DNA from: Alistipes finegoldii DSM 17242
GTDB taxonomy: Bacteria; Bacteroidota; Bacteroidia; Bacteroidales; Rikenellaceae
Assembly: GCF_000265365.1 (NCBI RefSeq)
Contig: NC_018011.1
Location: 3,427,501 to 3,491,500 of the forward strand
Reading direction: 5' to 3'
DNA: 64,000 nt
The notes under the pieces were generated by a model. The model did not search any database and was not told the DNA's origin. It saw only the letters and a program-made list of their open reading frames with translations. Below are positions 37,278-45,289 of this stretch, in pieces. The position numbers were made by a program, and so were the translations under genes. How positions within the stretch are numbered: the stretch's first letter is position 1; each line of letters opens with the position of its first letter.

Positions 37278-37410
37278 ACCGGAATGTTTTACGCTCTTGC
37301 GGGGACAAAAAACGTACCGCGAACCGGGTGACAGGCTCTTGGAAAGGGGGTTTTATGCTAAAAAACGTTGAATTTTTTGGCAATAAATGATGATGTTTAG
37401 ATAATTTTTA

Positions 37411-37418
37411 TATCTTTG
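37411..37418 (+). promoter_or_regulatory. -7 box of the histone-H1-like gene
   Basis: TATCTTTG in a strongly A/T-rich segment, 33 bases before the start. The leader holds AAAAAAAGTT just ahead of the ATG, a typical A-rich Bacteroidota initiation region. Confidence 0.6.
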
Positions 37419-37451
37419 CGTTGATAACAAACCCAATTAATAAAAAAAGTT

Positions 37452-37625
37452 ATGAAAGAATTAGTAGCAAAGATCAATGCAGAGTACGAAGTATTCGCAG
37501 CTAATGCAGCAGCACAGGTAGAGAAGGGCAACAAGGCCGCCGGTACGCGCGCCCGCAAGTCCGCTCTCGAAATTTCGAAGCTGATGAAGGAGTTCCGCAA
37601 GGTTTCCGTAGACGCTGCGAAATAA
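37452..37625 (+). CDS. Histone H1-like small nucleoid protein
   Basis: A 57-residue protein beginning MKELVAKINAEYEVF and ending FRKVSVDAAK. It contains the GNKAAGTRARKSALEISKLM stretch, which matches the short histone H1/Hc1-like proteins conserved in Bacteroidota. It is Lys/Ala rich and helical, presumably binding DNA as an abundant architectural protein. A TATCTTTG box upstream, an A-rich leader and a strong terminator directly after the stop show that it is a well-expressed stand-alone gene. The function is inferred from the family. Confidence 0.85.
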   Translation: MKELVAKINAEYEVFAANAAAQVEKGNKAAGTRARKSALEISKLMKEFRKVSVDAAK

Positions 37626-37646
37626 TTACAGACACAATGACGCAAC

Positions 37647-37675
37647 AAAGGCTGTCCCCAGGGGGCAGCCTTTGT
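37647..37675 (+). terminator. Terminator of the histone-H1-like gene
   Basis: CAAAGGCTG/CAGCCTTTG with an inner CCCC/GGGG extension (37647-37675), 21 bases after the stop. It may also serve the convergent phosphoethanolamine transferase gene. Confidence 0.85.
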
Positions 37676-37701
37676 TGGTTTCATACGGGCCGTGAACTTG
37701 C

Positions 37702-39414
37702 CTAAAGTTTGATGCCGAAGCGGGCGAAAACCTCCATGTCCTCCGGTTCGAGACCGGTTTTGCGGAAGGGAACGGCCTCGTTGTGGTCGTTCAGGTAACG
37801 GCGCGGACGCTTGCGGTCGTAGTCGGGGTTCACGAGCGATACCGTCGGATCGACGAAGCGGCCCCGGATCGAGGCCATGTCGGCCATGGTGTGGAACAGG
37901 GCGTGGGTCGTGGCCGGCGCCGTCTCATTGATCCCGGCAGCCGCGGCTTTGGCGGGAAAATTCCGCCGGTAGGCGTCGGAGAACCACGCCAGCGAGGCCA
38001 CGTAGAGCTGATAGGCGGTCGTGGTGGGCGAGGCGTGCAGGAAGCGTTCGCGGTCGTCGTCCAGAATGTCCTCGCCGTGGTCGGCGCAGTAGAGCAGCGC
38101 CGAGGAGGTTTGCCGCAGTCCGCGCAGGAAGGCGATCGTCTCGGCGAGAAAATGGTCCGTGTAACAGATCGAATTGTCGTAAGCGTTGCGGAGCGTGTGC
38201 GCATGCTCCCGCGAGATCGCCACGTCGTCGTCGGGTTTGAAACGTGCGAATTCGCGCGGATAACGCTGGTGGTAGCTGAAGTGGGAGCCGTAGCAGTGGA
38301 GGATGAAGAGCATCTTCTGCGCCGGGGCGGTCTCGACGATGCGGCGCATTTCGTCCAGCAGCTGCATGTCGTGGCGCGGCGAGCGGATATAGATCAGGTG
38401 ATCGGCGTCGCGGGCCAGCTTGTCGATCATGGCGCCCTGCGGCGACTGGTTGGAGATGAACCACGTTTCGAAGCCCGCTTCGTTGAAGAGGGCAGGAAGC
38501 CCTTTGCGGCGGTAGAGCTGGTCGTGCTCCTCGGTCGAGACGGAGGAGAGGATGAGCGGCACGCTCTTGTGCGTGGTGTTGCTCTGCGTCAGCACATCGC
38601 GGAAAATCACCAGATCGTCCACCTGCGAGAGCCGGGGATTGGTCTCCCGTTCGTAGCCGTAAAGCTCCCAGCTCATGGCGCGCGACGCTTCACCTATAAT
38701 ATATACGTAAATCTCGCGTCCGGGCGCTTCGGCCTCGCGGCTGGCCTCGTAGGTGAAATCCGCCGAGGTCTTTTCGAAATTGTAGGCCTTGCGGAATTCC
38801 GAGGCGCTCAGGTAGACGTTGTAGGCCACGTTGAGCGGGAAAATCTCGTCGCGCAGCACGTGCCGCTGTTCGCTCACATGATAGGCCGGCCACAGGGCCA
38901 GCATGCCCAGCGCCATGAGCGCGGCGCCCGAAAGGCCGACGTTCATGCGCGTCGTGCGCGAAATGTAGCGTTTGTGGCCGATCTCGCGCGCCGCGAACCA
39001 CAACAGTGGCAGATACATCACGCAGACCAGAATGACCGAAGGGTAGATGTTGCTCAGCAGTTCGCCCGCCTCTCCGGGATTGGTCGTCACCAGATTGGTG
39101 AACATGTCCGTGGCGATGATCGAGTTGCCGAACAGATAGAGCAGCACGATCTGGAACGCGCAGAGGAAGATAAAGGGAAATCCCAGCCAGATCATCACGC
39201 CGGAACGGCTCAGCGCCACGCTCCACATCATGTAGAAGCCCAGCGGCATCAGAATCAGCGCCTCGACCGTCCAGCCGGAGTAGGGCTCGGTATTGGCCAG
39301 CACGCAGTTGGGGATAATCAGCGCGACGAAGAAATAGACGGTCAGCAGCGTGGTGAAACGGCTGCGGGTTTTGACCGTGCGTCGTCTGTTTACCCTATTC
39401 GGATCAGCATTCAT
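37702..39414 (-). CDS. Lipid A phosphoethanolamine transferase-like protein
   Basis: A 570-residue inner-membrane enzyme of the EptA/YhjW type. The first about 185 residues have four to five hydrophobic helices; the periplasmic domain from about 230 is an alkaline-phosphatase-fold transferase. Catalytic pieces are IYVYIIGEASRAMSW (metal-binding Glu), TQSNTTHKSVPLIL (nucleophile Thr) and LYCADHGED (metal ligands). It transfers phosphoethanolamine to a lipid or glycan, usually lipid A, lowering negative charge and polymyxin binding. It is the third gene after a YtfJ-like protein and an Omp85 barrel (14-base gap). The acceptor here is unknown. Confidence 0.88.
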   Translation of the reverse strand: MNADPNRVNRRRTVKTRSRFTTLLTVYFFVALIIPNCVLANTEPYSGWTVEALILMPLGFYMMWSVALSRSGVMIWLGFPFIFLCAFQIVLLYLFGNSIIATDMFTNLVTTNPGEAGELLSNIYPSVILVCVMYLPLLWFAAREIGHKRYISRTTRMNVGLSGAALMALGMLALWPAYHVSEQRHVLRDEIFPLNVAYNVYLSASEFRKAYNFEKTSADFTYEASREAEAPGREIYVYIIGEASRAMSWELYGYERETNPRLSQVDDLVIFRDVLTQSNTTHKSVPLILSSVSTEEHDQLYRRKGLPALFNEAGFETWFISNQSPQGAMIDKLARDADHLIYIRSPRHDMQLLDEMRRIVETAPAQKMLFILHCYGSHFSYHQRYPREFARFKPDDDVAISREHAHTLRNAYDNSICYTDHFLAETIAFLRGLRQTSSALLYCADHGEDILDDDRERFLHASPTTTAYQLYVASLAWFSDAYRRNFPAKAAAAGINETAPATTHALFHTMADMASIRGRFVDPTVSLVNPDYDRKRPRRYLNDHNEAVPFRKTGLEPEDMEVFARFGIKL

Positions 39415-39428
39415 ATCGTTACACTAAC

Positions 39429-40631
39429 CTAAAAAGCTTCGTTTATGCTCAGCAGGAAGCCGCTCGTCTTCTTGCCGAAGCCGTAATCGAGTCGCACATT
39501 GACCCGTTTCTTCAATTCCCAGCGCAGGCCGACGCCGTAGTTGGGTAGCGTCTCGGACCAGTCGAACCGCTCCAGATCGCTGAATACGTTGCCTGCGCCG
39601 CCCCAGAAGGTGCAGCCGATGCGCCGCCAGATGCGCTGGCGCAGTTCGACCTGAAACGTTATCATGTCGTTGTCCGTATAGCGGCCCTGATAATAACCGC
39701 GCATCCGCTGCGAGCCGCCCATGCGGGCCAGCATCGGCCACGGGGTTCCCTCGGAGTTGAACTCCGCGTAGAGGTCCGCCGCGAGGATGCCGCCCTTCCA
39801 CACCTGCCTGTAGTAGTCGGCTGTGAAGGTCGTGCGCCACAGCGAACGTCCGCAGTTGCCCAGTCCCTTGGGAAACAGCGTCTCCTGCAGACTGACGTAG
39901 ACGCCCCGGAAGGAGTTGGGTATGAAGTCGCGCGAGTCGTATTCCAGAATCGCCCCGACGCCCGTGGCGGTGTAGTGCGTCTTCTGCCCGTAGAGGTAGC
40001 TCTCGCCCAGCGGCTTGAACTTCTTGCCCTGCGTATGCTCGAAACTGAGGATGCCGCCCACATAGGTGTTGGGCAGCACCCGGTGCAGGTAGCTTGCCTT
40101 TATCAGGTAACGTTTCTCGTTGTAGGAGCTCTCCTCGTTGTAGCGGCCGTCGTTATAGCCGATGCCCCACATGTCGCGGGGCGCCGAAGCGAACATCACC
40201 GTATAGTCGATGCGCTTGCCGTTGCGGGAGAAGATGTTGTTGCCCGTGACGCCCAGCGCATAGAATCCCGAAATCGAGACGTTGGCGAAGATCGAAATGT
40301 CCGACGGCGAAGTGACCGAGTCCGTACGGTCTATGCGGTAGAGTCCGGCCGCCAGCAGTCCGATGCCGAGACTCGTATTCTTCGAATAGCTGGGGCCTCC
40401 GGCGAAGGTGAAGTCGATTTTCTTCTCAAACGTGCGGTCGCGCGTCGATCCCTCGAAATATTTCACCACGCGCCGCGGGAACGAGAGCCGTTTCTGCGGC
40501 TGGGGCTGTTCCGGAAGCGGGGTATAGCTGTAATGCAGCGTGTCGCTGCCGTTGATATACACTCCCTCTTGGGCCGCTCCCTGCAGCGCGAAGCAAAGGG
40601 CGAAAGCCAGAACGGCGGTTTTGCGCAGCAT
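39429..40631 (-). CDS. Omp85/BamA-family outer membrane barrel without POTRA domains
   Basis: A 400-residue protein with a signal peptide (VLAFALCFALQGAAQ). After a short linker, about residue 70 to the end reads as an Omp85-type 16-strand barrel with the family motif GGSQRMRGYYQGRYTDN and a typical C-terminal strand ending in aromatic Phe. BamA proper has several POTRA domains and about 800 residues; none fits in the 50 residues available here, so this is a barrel-only member (BamA/TamA-like, patatin- or phospholipase-free). The role may be export or anchoring at the outer membrane. It starts 4 bases after the YtfJ-like gene ends. Confidence 0.82.
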   Translation of the reverse strand: MLRKTAVLAFALCFALQGAAQEGVYINGSDTLHYSYTPLPEQPQPQKRLSFPRRVVKYFEGSTRDRTFEKKIDFTFAGGPSYSKNTSLGIGLLAAGLYRIDRTDSVTSPSDISIFANVSISGFYALGVTGNNIFSRNGKRIDYTVMFASAPRDMWGIGYNDGRYNEESSYNEKRYLIKASYLHRVLPNTYVGGILSFEHTQGKKFKPLGESYLYGQKTHYTATGVGAILEYDSRDFIPNSFRGVYVSLQETLFPKGLGNCGRSLWRTTFTADYYRQVWKGGILAADLYAEFNSEGTPWPMLARMGGSQRMRGYYQGRYTDNDMITFQVELRQRIWRRIGCTFWGGAGNVFSDLERFDWSETLPNYGVGLRWELKKRVNVRLDYGFGKKTSGFLLSINEAF

Positions 40632-40635
40632 CCGG

Positions 40636-41154
40636 TTATTTGTACTTCTCGATCGTTTCGTAGAAATCGGCCTTGTCCTGCTCCGAGAGAACCCCCTTGC
40701 GCAGGAAGACCAGCTCTCCCTCCTTCGATACGATCATCAGCACGAACTGGTTGTTGCAGTCGCCCAGCTCCCAAGCCTTGCTCAGGATACGGTCCTGATC
40801 GGCGAGCACCAGCGCGCCGTTCTTGGCCGTGCGTTTCTTGGCCATGTTGCGGGCCATGCCGTTGGGGACCATCGGGGCGTCCTTGAGGTTCATCACGCCG
40901 AAACCGAAAATATTGTCGCTCTGGGCGCGGTGGTTCTCCTCCAGTTCGACCGTGAAATCGTTGTTCTGCTTGTGACGGTCGGGGTCCACGTAGAATATCA
41001 TCAGGTTCTTCTCGCCCCAGTGCGGCAGCTTGGCCGGATTGCCGTCGAGGTCGAGCACTTCGACATTATTCACTTTGCGGGGCAGCTCCTGAGCCGCCGC
41101 TGCGGATGCGGCGAGCGTGAAGGCGGCCAGCATCCCAATTACTTTCATCTTCAT
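40636..41154 (-). CDS. YtfJ-like periplasmic thioredoxin-fold protein
   Basis: A 172-residue exported protein (MKMKVIGMLAAFTLAASAAAAQ signal). The mature part has a thioredoxin-like beta strand pattern (GEKNLMIFYVDPDRHKQN; VLADQDRILSKAWELGDCNN; LVFLRKGVLSEQDKADFYETI) as in YtfJ of enterobacteria, without a CXXC pair, so it is not an obvious oxidoreductase. The frame is open from 41229, but the start at 41154 gives a proper signal peptide and follows a TAACTTTG -7 box (41196-41203, minus strand). It is the first gene of an operon with the Omp85 barrel and the phosphoethanolamine transferase. Confidence 0.8.
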   Translation of the reverse strand: MKMKVIGMLAAFTLAASAAAAQELPRKVNNVEVLDLDGNPAKLPHWGEKNLMIFYVDPDRHKQNNDFTVELEENHRAQSDNIFGFGVMNLKDAPMVPNGMARNMAKKRTAKNGALVLADQDRILSKAWELGDCNNQFVLMIVSKEGELVFLRKGVLSEQDKADFYETIEKYK

Positions 41155-41195
41155 AGTAATCCTGTTTTTTGGTTTCAAAAGAAAACAAATCTGGG

Positions 41196-41203
41196 CAAAG
41201 TTA
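41196..41203 (-). promoter_or_regulatory. -7 box of the YtfJ/Omp85/EptA operon
   Basis: The minus strand reads TAACTTTG about 41 bases before the start, in the run-up to the three-gene operon. The best -33 candidate lies 23 bases further upstream. Confidence 0.45.
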
Positions 41204-41257
41204 CAACTTTTCCGCCAACATACGGACAATCAGCCGTTATAATATTGTCCGTATGGT

Positions 41258-41671
41258 TCACTTTTTTGGTTTGGCAGGTGCCAGAGCCGTGTCGAAGGCG
41301 TAAAGTCCGCCGCCGGAAATAATCAGGAAGACGTAGACGCCCAGCCACACGAACTCCAGCTCCCCGGCGCCGAATCCGCCCCACGCGAACATCAGCAGGA
41401 TGCCCAGCGAGAGAATCAGCGCCGACATCCGCACCCAGATGCCCATGATGATCGCCACCGCCAGCAGCACCTCGGCCACCGTCACGACAACGAACGTCGC
41501 CGCGCTGCCGGCCGAGGCGAACGACGGGTACGAATTGACGATTTCGTTGTAATCCTGCATTTTGCCGATATTGTGGAAGAGCATCATGCCTCCCGCGAAC
41601 AGTCTCATGTAGAGCACGGCCCAATCCATGTGCCGGTATTGCCCGATCCAGTCTTCGATTCTTTTTCCCAT
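41258..41671 (-). CDS. DoxX-family membrane protein
   Basis: A 137-residue protein with four hydrophobic helices (LYMRLFAGGMMLFHN; VVVTVAEVLLAVAIIMGIWV; LILSLGILLMFAWGG; GVYVFLIISGGG), the LFAGGMMLFHNIGKM entry region being typical of DoxX. DoxX-type proteins accompany quinol or redox membrane systems, but a precise role is not established. The frame is open far upstream to 42463, but only this C-terminal part has the family pattern, and the Met at 41671 (MGKRIEDW) is the natural start. It stands alone. Confidence 0.85.
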   Translation of the reverse strand: MGKRIEDWIGQYRHMDWAVLYMRLFAGGMMLFHNIGKMQDYNEIVNSYPSFASAGSAATFVVVTVAEVLLAVAIIMGIWVRMSALILSLGILLMFAWGGFGAGELEFVWLGVYVFLIISGGGLYAFDTALAPAKPKK

Positions 41672-41955
41672 GCTCCGGCATCGTGCAATTTGTATTCCAA
41701 AGGCGTTCCGGGAGCGATTCGCACCCGGCCTGCGCCGTTCCGGGCGCGCTCCCGAACCGCAGACGGCCCGGCATGGACGGATATTTCCGCCCCGAAGTCC
41801 GGAGCCGCCGATGACACGGATGCCGACCGGCCTCCTTGACCGACACAAGGTCTCCGGGCGGATATTTCCCGTCCGCCGCCCGCTTCGACGCGCTCCCGGA
41901 CAGCCTGTTCCGGCAGAAACGGCCCTGAATTTTCGTCTTGTCGCCCGATTTTCGT
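41672..41955. other. Gene-free spacer between doxX and the phosphatase gene
   Basis: About 284 bases of GC-rich sequence between divergent genes. Open frames are present on both strands but have no recognisable product. I see nothing else in it. Confidence 0.4.
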
Positions 41956-41963
41956 TATCTTTG
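41956..41963 (+). promoter_or_regulatory. -7 box directly before the LMW phosphatase start
   Basis: TATCTTTG, followed by CGCCC and then the ATG at 41969. A TTTC element lies 21 bases upstream (41931-41934). Transcription would be expected to begin at about the ATG itself. Confidence 0.6.
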
Positions 41964-41968
41964 CGCCC

Positions 41969-42445
41969 ATGAAGACCAATATCCTTTTCGTCTGCCTCGG
42001 AAATATCTGCCGCTCCCCGGCGGCCGACGGCATCATGCACCACATCGTCGAAGAGCGGGGACTCAGCGGCCGGATCGGAATCGACTCGGCCGGAACCTAC
42101 GCGGGGCACACGGGCGAACTGCCCGACGCCCGCATGCGCCGCGCCGCCGCACGGCGGGGTTACGACCTCGGCCACCGCGCCCGGCAGATCCGGGAGGAGG
42201 ATTTCGACCGGTTCGACATGATCGTCGTCATGGACGACATGAACTACGAGAACGTCCACCGGCTCGCGCCGTCGCGCAGGGCCGCCGAAAAGATCTTCCG
42301 CATGCGGGAGTTTTTCCGCCGCCACTCCCGTTGGGACCATGTTCCCGACCCCTATTACGAAGGCGCCGAAGGCTTCGAGCTGGTGCTCGACATGCTGGAG
42401 GACGGCTGCGGGGGAATTCTCGAATACCTCGAAAATCCGCAGTGA
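41969..42445 (+). CDS. Low-molecular-weight protein-tyrosine phosphatase
   Basis: A 158-residue cytoplasmic phosphatase. The P-loop CLGNICRS gives nucleophile Cys9 and Arg15 near the N-terminus, and VPDPYYEG supplies the general-acid Asp. It dephosphorylates phosphotyrosine proteins, often tyrosine kinases of polysaccharide export; no kinase is next to it. The ATG must be the start because the catalytic loop begins at residue 9. The promoter -7 box ends only 5 bases before this ATG, so the transcript is probably leaderless. Confidence 0.93.
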   Translation: MKTNILFVCLGNICRSPAADGIMHHIVEERGLSGRIGIDSAGTYAGHTGELPDARMRRAAARRGYDLGHRARQIREEDFDRFDMIVVMDDMNYENVHRLAPSRRAAEKIFRMREFFRRHSRWDHVPDPYYEGAEGFELVLDMLEDGCGGILEYLENPQ

Positions 42446-42460
42446 CATGCAGAAAAAAAG

Positions 42461-42489
42461 CAATCCGGAGACGTCCCGTCCCCGGATTG
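42461..42489. terminator. Hairpin between the phosphatase and PorV-like genes
   Basis: CAATCCGG (42461-42468) pairs with CCGGATTG (42482-42489), and an inner GACG/CGTC extends the stem. It lies between convergent genes with A-rich and T-rich flanks. Confidence 0.75.
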
Positions 42490-42535
42490 TTGTTTTCGCA
42501 GCGGCTTGCCGAAGCCGCCGTATCGAGACCGCGCG

Positions 42536-43414
42536 TCAGAAGTCGAGTCCGAAACTGATGCTGTAGGTATTGTGCAGCAGCGTCTGCTTCTTGGCGATCA
42601 GGTAGGCGAAGTCGAGACGCAGGTGCAGGAACCGGACGCCCGCGCCGACCGAACCGTAGGAAGGGTAGTAGTCGCGGCGCTCGCCGTAGTGATAACCCGC
42701 CCGGAGCTGGATGAGCTGCATCAGGTTGTACTCGGCGCCGACCGACATCTGGAATCCCCGGACTTTCGAAGGCGAGAAATAGTAGCCCAGATCCGCGCCG
42801 ACGGTTATCTCGTGCACGTCGCTGAGGAACGTATCCAGCGCCACGCCCGCCGTCAGGTCCATCGGCAGGGTGTAGGGCGTGTCTTTCAGATAGCCGCCCA
42901 GATTGCCCAGCTTGGCGCCCGCGCGCAGCGTCGAATAGCTCCCGACGTTTTCCAGCGGGTGCGACCATGCGGCGCTCAGGTCCACGGCCAGCGCGTCCGC
43001 CGAGGTTTCGGGACGCTTGAGGTGCATGTAGCGGGCCACGACGCCGACGGCCCAGTTGCCGCCGATGCGGCGCGAGTAGCCCAGATCGACCGCCATGTCG
43101 TTGTTGCCCCGCTCGCGCAGGTACTGCCGCCAGCCGATCTGCGCCAGATTGACGTTGTCGAAACGGCAGAATCCCGTCACGGCGTAGTAGTCGAACTGCC
43201 CCTGCCCGTAATAGGACGAGGATATCTGCGACGGCATCTGCGAGAAAATGGCCGTCGCGGAGTTGTTGTATATGGCGTGCGACCCAGACAGGGTCGTCAT
43301 GGCGACGCCGCCCATGCCGAGCGTCTTGGCGTCGGGCGTCGGCAGGGTCGCTTCCTGCGCTGCGGCGCAGAGCGTCGCGGCGAGCAGTGTCAGTGTGGTT
43401 ATCAGACGTTTCAT
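42536..43414 (-). CDS. PorV/PorQ-family outer membrane protein
   Basis: A 292-residue outer-membrane barrel of the FadL-like PorV/PorQ family. The signal peptide is LITTLTLLAATLCAAAQE, followed by the family start ATLPTPDAKTLGMGGVAM and many short amphipathic strands, ending in a C-terminal aromatic GLDF. In type IX secretion PorV shuttles cargo and PorQ supports the attachment complex; other members are stand-alone, and no other type IX genes are seen here. The frame is open to 43627, but the Met at 43414 begins the signal peptide. Two TATATTTG boxes on the minus strand (43419-43426 and 43492-43499) lie upstream. Confidence 0.82.
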   Translation of the reverse strand: MKRLITTLTLLAATLCAAAQEATLPTPDAKTLGMGGVAMTTLSGSHAIYNNSATAIFSQMPSQISSSYYGQGQFDYYAVTGFCRFDNVNLAQIGWRQYLRERGNNDMAVDLGYSRRIGGNWAVGVVARYMHLKRPETSADALAVDLSAAWSHPLENVGSYSTLRAGAKLGNLGGYLKDTPYTLPMDLTAGVALDTFLSDVHEITVGADLGYYFSPSKVRGFQMSVGAEYNLMQLIQLRAGYHYGERRDYYPSYGSVGAGVRFLHLRLDFAYLIAKKQTLLHNTYSISFGLDF

Positions 43415-43418
43415 ACGG

Positions 43419-43499
43419 CAAATATAGCGAAAGGCGGGCGGCAAAACGAAAATTTGTCTCCTGATTTGTCCGGAACGCCTTCCATGTGCGGCAAATATA
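43419..43499 (-). promoter_or_regulatory. Two tandem -7 boxes upstream of the PorV-like gene
   Basis: TATATTTG occurs twice on the minus strand, each as TTTGCTATATTTGC or near it: 43419-43426, only 4 bases before the start codon, and 43492-43499, about 77 bases before it. The proximal box would make a leaderless transcript, the distal one a leader of about 70 bases. Confidence 0.5.
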
Positions 43500-43602
43500 G
43501 CAAAAAAGATGCAAGTTCCACCGGTGCGCCCGGCCTGCGATCGGGCTTCGGGACCCGCCGCTCCGGACGGGCCGCGACGCCGGCGTGCGGAGCATGATGC
43601 CG

Positions 43603-44259
43603 TCAGGCAGAAATCTGCTTCAGGCACTCCTCGACCAGTTTGAAAAACCGGGATATATGCGCGCCGTCCACGAACGCGTGGTTGACGAAGATCGAGAGCG
43701 GCATCACGAGCCGCCCTTCGCGCATCACCGCCTTGCCGGCGTTCATCAGCGGATATTCCGTCGGCTGGCCCGGCGCTCCCTGCGCGTAGGTCAGGGAGGT
43801 GAAATAGAGGTCCGGCGTGGCGCTCAGCAGGAAGACGTCGTAATCGCCCTGCGCCTGCAGCACCTTTTCGGCGCCGTAGGGATCGCCGTCCTGCGGAATG
43901 TCGGTGACGATGGCACGCGCCTCGGCGTAGAAGCGCTCGAAATCGGCATGGTATGGGATGCGGACGGTGTAAAACGTACGGCCCGGAACGGCGATGGGCG
44001 AGATGACGTCCACCGTGTCGTGCCAGATCACGTTTCCGCGGCTGTCCGTGCGGTAACGGAACTCCTTGATTTCATTGACCGCGCGCAGCACGGCGTAGAG
44101 GTAATAGAGGAAGAAGGAGCGTCCCGCGGCTTTGGCCGCCGCACGGGCTTCGGTGCAGTCGATCTCGGTCGCCACCGAAATCCACGAATTGAGGAAGTTG
44201 CGGAAAAAGGCGTAATTGTCCCGCCGCTCCCAAGTTTCGATGTCTACGGTATGTTTCAT
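43603..44259 (-). CDS. Chloramphenicol acetyltransferase-like protein
   Basis: A 218-residue protein of the CAT fold, which normally trimerises and acetylates a hydroxyl using acetyl-CoA. The usual HHxxxDG motif appears as NHAFVDG ([18 protein letters not shown]), with the second, catalytic His and the Asp retained and the first His replaced by Asn. The N-terminal [12 protein letters not shown] and the middle [19 protein letters not shown] match the family. Chromosomal type A homologues of this sort often do not act on chloramphenicol, so no resistance is claimed. It is downstream of fabG but separated by a hairpin. Confidence 0.85.
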   Translation of the reverse strand: MKHTVDIETWERRDNYAFFRNFLNSWISVATEIDCTEARAAAKAAGRSFFLYYLYAVLRAVNEIKEFRYRTDSRGNVIWHDTVDVISPIAVPGRTFYTVRIPYHADFERFYAEARAIVTDIPQDGDPYGAEKVLQAQGDYDVFLLSATPDLYFTSLTYAQGAPGQPTEYPLMNAGKAVMREGRLVMPLSIFVNHAFVDGAHISRFFKLVEECLKQISA

Positions 44260-44280
44260 AAGGTATGGCGTTAAATAAAA

Positions 44281-44307
44281 CGTCCGCTCAAGCAGACTTG
44301 GCGGACG
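44281..44307. terminator. Hairpin between fabG and the CAT-like gene
   Basis: CGTCCGC (44281-44287) pairs with GCGGACG (44301-44307) around a 13-base loop. On the minus strand it is followed by TTTTATTT, so it can end fabG transcription. Confidence 0.65.
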
Positions 44308-44372
44308 CTTTTATTGTCGGTCGATGCCGCGGGGCACCGAACCGCTGCTGTTTTCCGATTGCCGGGAGATTC

Positions 44373-45119
44373 CTAACAGTTCATCGCGCCGCAGCAGTGG
44401 ATGACTTGTCCGCTGACATACGACGAAAGATCCGATGCGAGGAACAGCGCGACCTTGGCCACGTCCTCCGGCGTGCCGCCGCGGCGGAGCGGAATCTGCT
44501 TGTACCAGCCCTCCTTCACCTCGTCGGGCAGTTTGTCGGTCATCTCGGTCATGATGAAGCCCGGAGCGATGGCGTTGGCGCGGATGCCGCGGGGCCCCAT
44601 CTCCTTGGCGATCGACTTGGCAAGACCGATCATGCCGGCTTTCGACGCCGAGTAGTTGCACTGGCCCGCGTTGCCGCTGACGCCCACCACCGACGACATG
44701 TTGATGATCGAGCCGCCCTTCTGACGGGCCATGACCGGCGTCACGGCGTGGATGAAGTTGAACGCCGACTTGAGGTTCACGGTCAGCACGGCGTCCCACT
44801 GGGCTTCGCTCATGCGCATCATCAGGCCGTCCTTGGTGATGCCGGCGTTGTTCACGAGAATATCGATGCGGCCGAAATCCTTGACGATCTCTTCGATGAC
44901 CTTGTGCGTCTCTTCGAAATTCGCCGCGTTCGACGCATAGCCCTTGGCCTTGACGCCCAGCGCCGCGATCTCGGCTTCGGTGGCTTTGCCGTTGTCGTCG
45001 ATCACGAGGTCGGTGAACGCCACGTCGGCGCCCTCCTTGGCGAATTCGAGTGCGATGGCCTTGCCGATACCGCGGGCCGCGCCCGTGACGACAGCCACTT
45101 TACCTTCGAGTAATTTCAT
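44373..45119 (-). CDS. fabG: 3-oxoacyl-[acyl-carrier-protein] reductase
   Basis: A 248-residue short-chain dehydrogenase of fatty-acid synthesis. The cofactor loop is TGAARGIGKAI (about residues 12-22), NNAG follows, and the catalytic Ser, Tyr and Lys are in INMSSVVGVSGNAGQCNYSASKAG. The C-terminal FLASDLSSYVSGQVIH and length match FabG. It reduces the 3-oxoacyl-ACP intermediate with NADPH. The frame is open to 45275, but the Met at 45119 gives the canonical start MKLLEGKVAVVTGA. A TAACTTTG box is upstream (45186-45193, minus strand). It ends in CCGAMNC, slightly more Cys-rich than usual. Confidence 0.93.
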   Translation of the reverse strand: MKLLEGKVAVVTGAARGIGKAIALEFAKEGADVAFTDLVIDDNGKATEAEIAALGVKAKGYASNAANFEETHKVIEEIVKDFGRIDILVNNAGITKDGLMMRMSEAQWDAVLTVNLKSAFNFIHAVTPVMARQKGGSIINMSSVVGVSGNAGQCNYSASKAGMIGLAKSIAKEMGPRGIRANAIAPGFIMTEMTDKLPDEVKEGWYKQIPLRRGGTPEDVAKVALFLASDLSSYVSGQVIHCCGAMNC

Positions 45120-45289
45120 AGCTTTCAAAGTATTAAGAATGTTTGCAAAATATTCTGTTTTTCCTTTTTTCGTCCGAAAGACGAACAAAGTTAAGAAAAA
45201 TATTTTGAAACGCTCCGCCGCCGCCGGAATTTCGCCAAATATTACTAACTTTACCGTCCGTAAACGAATCATCACAAATCCTTAGAGAT

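Noticed and set aside
43603..44259. Chloramphenicol resistance gene
   Set aside because: The fold matches, but the altered motif and chromosomal housekeeping context do not support a resistance claim.
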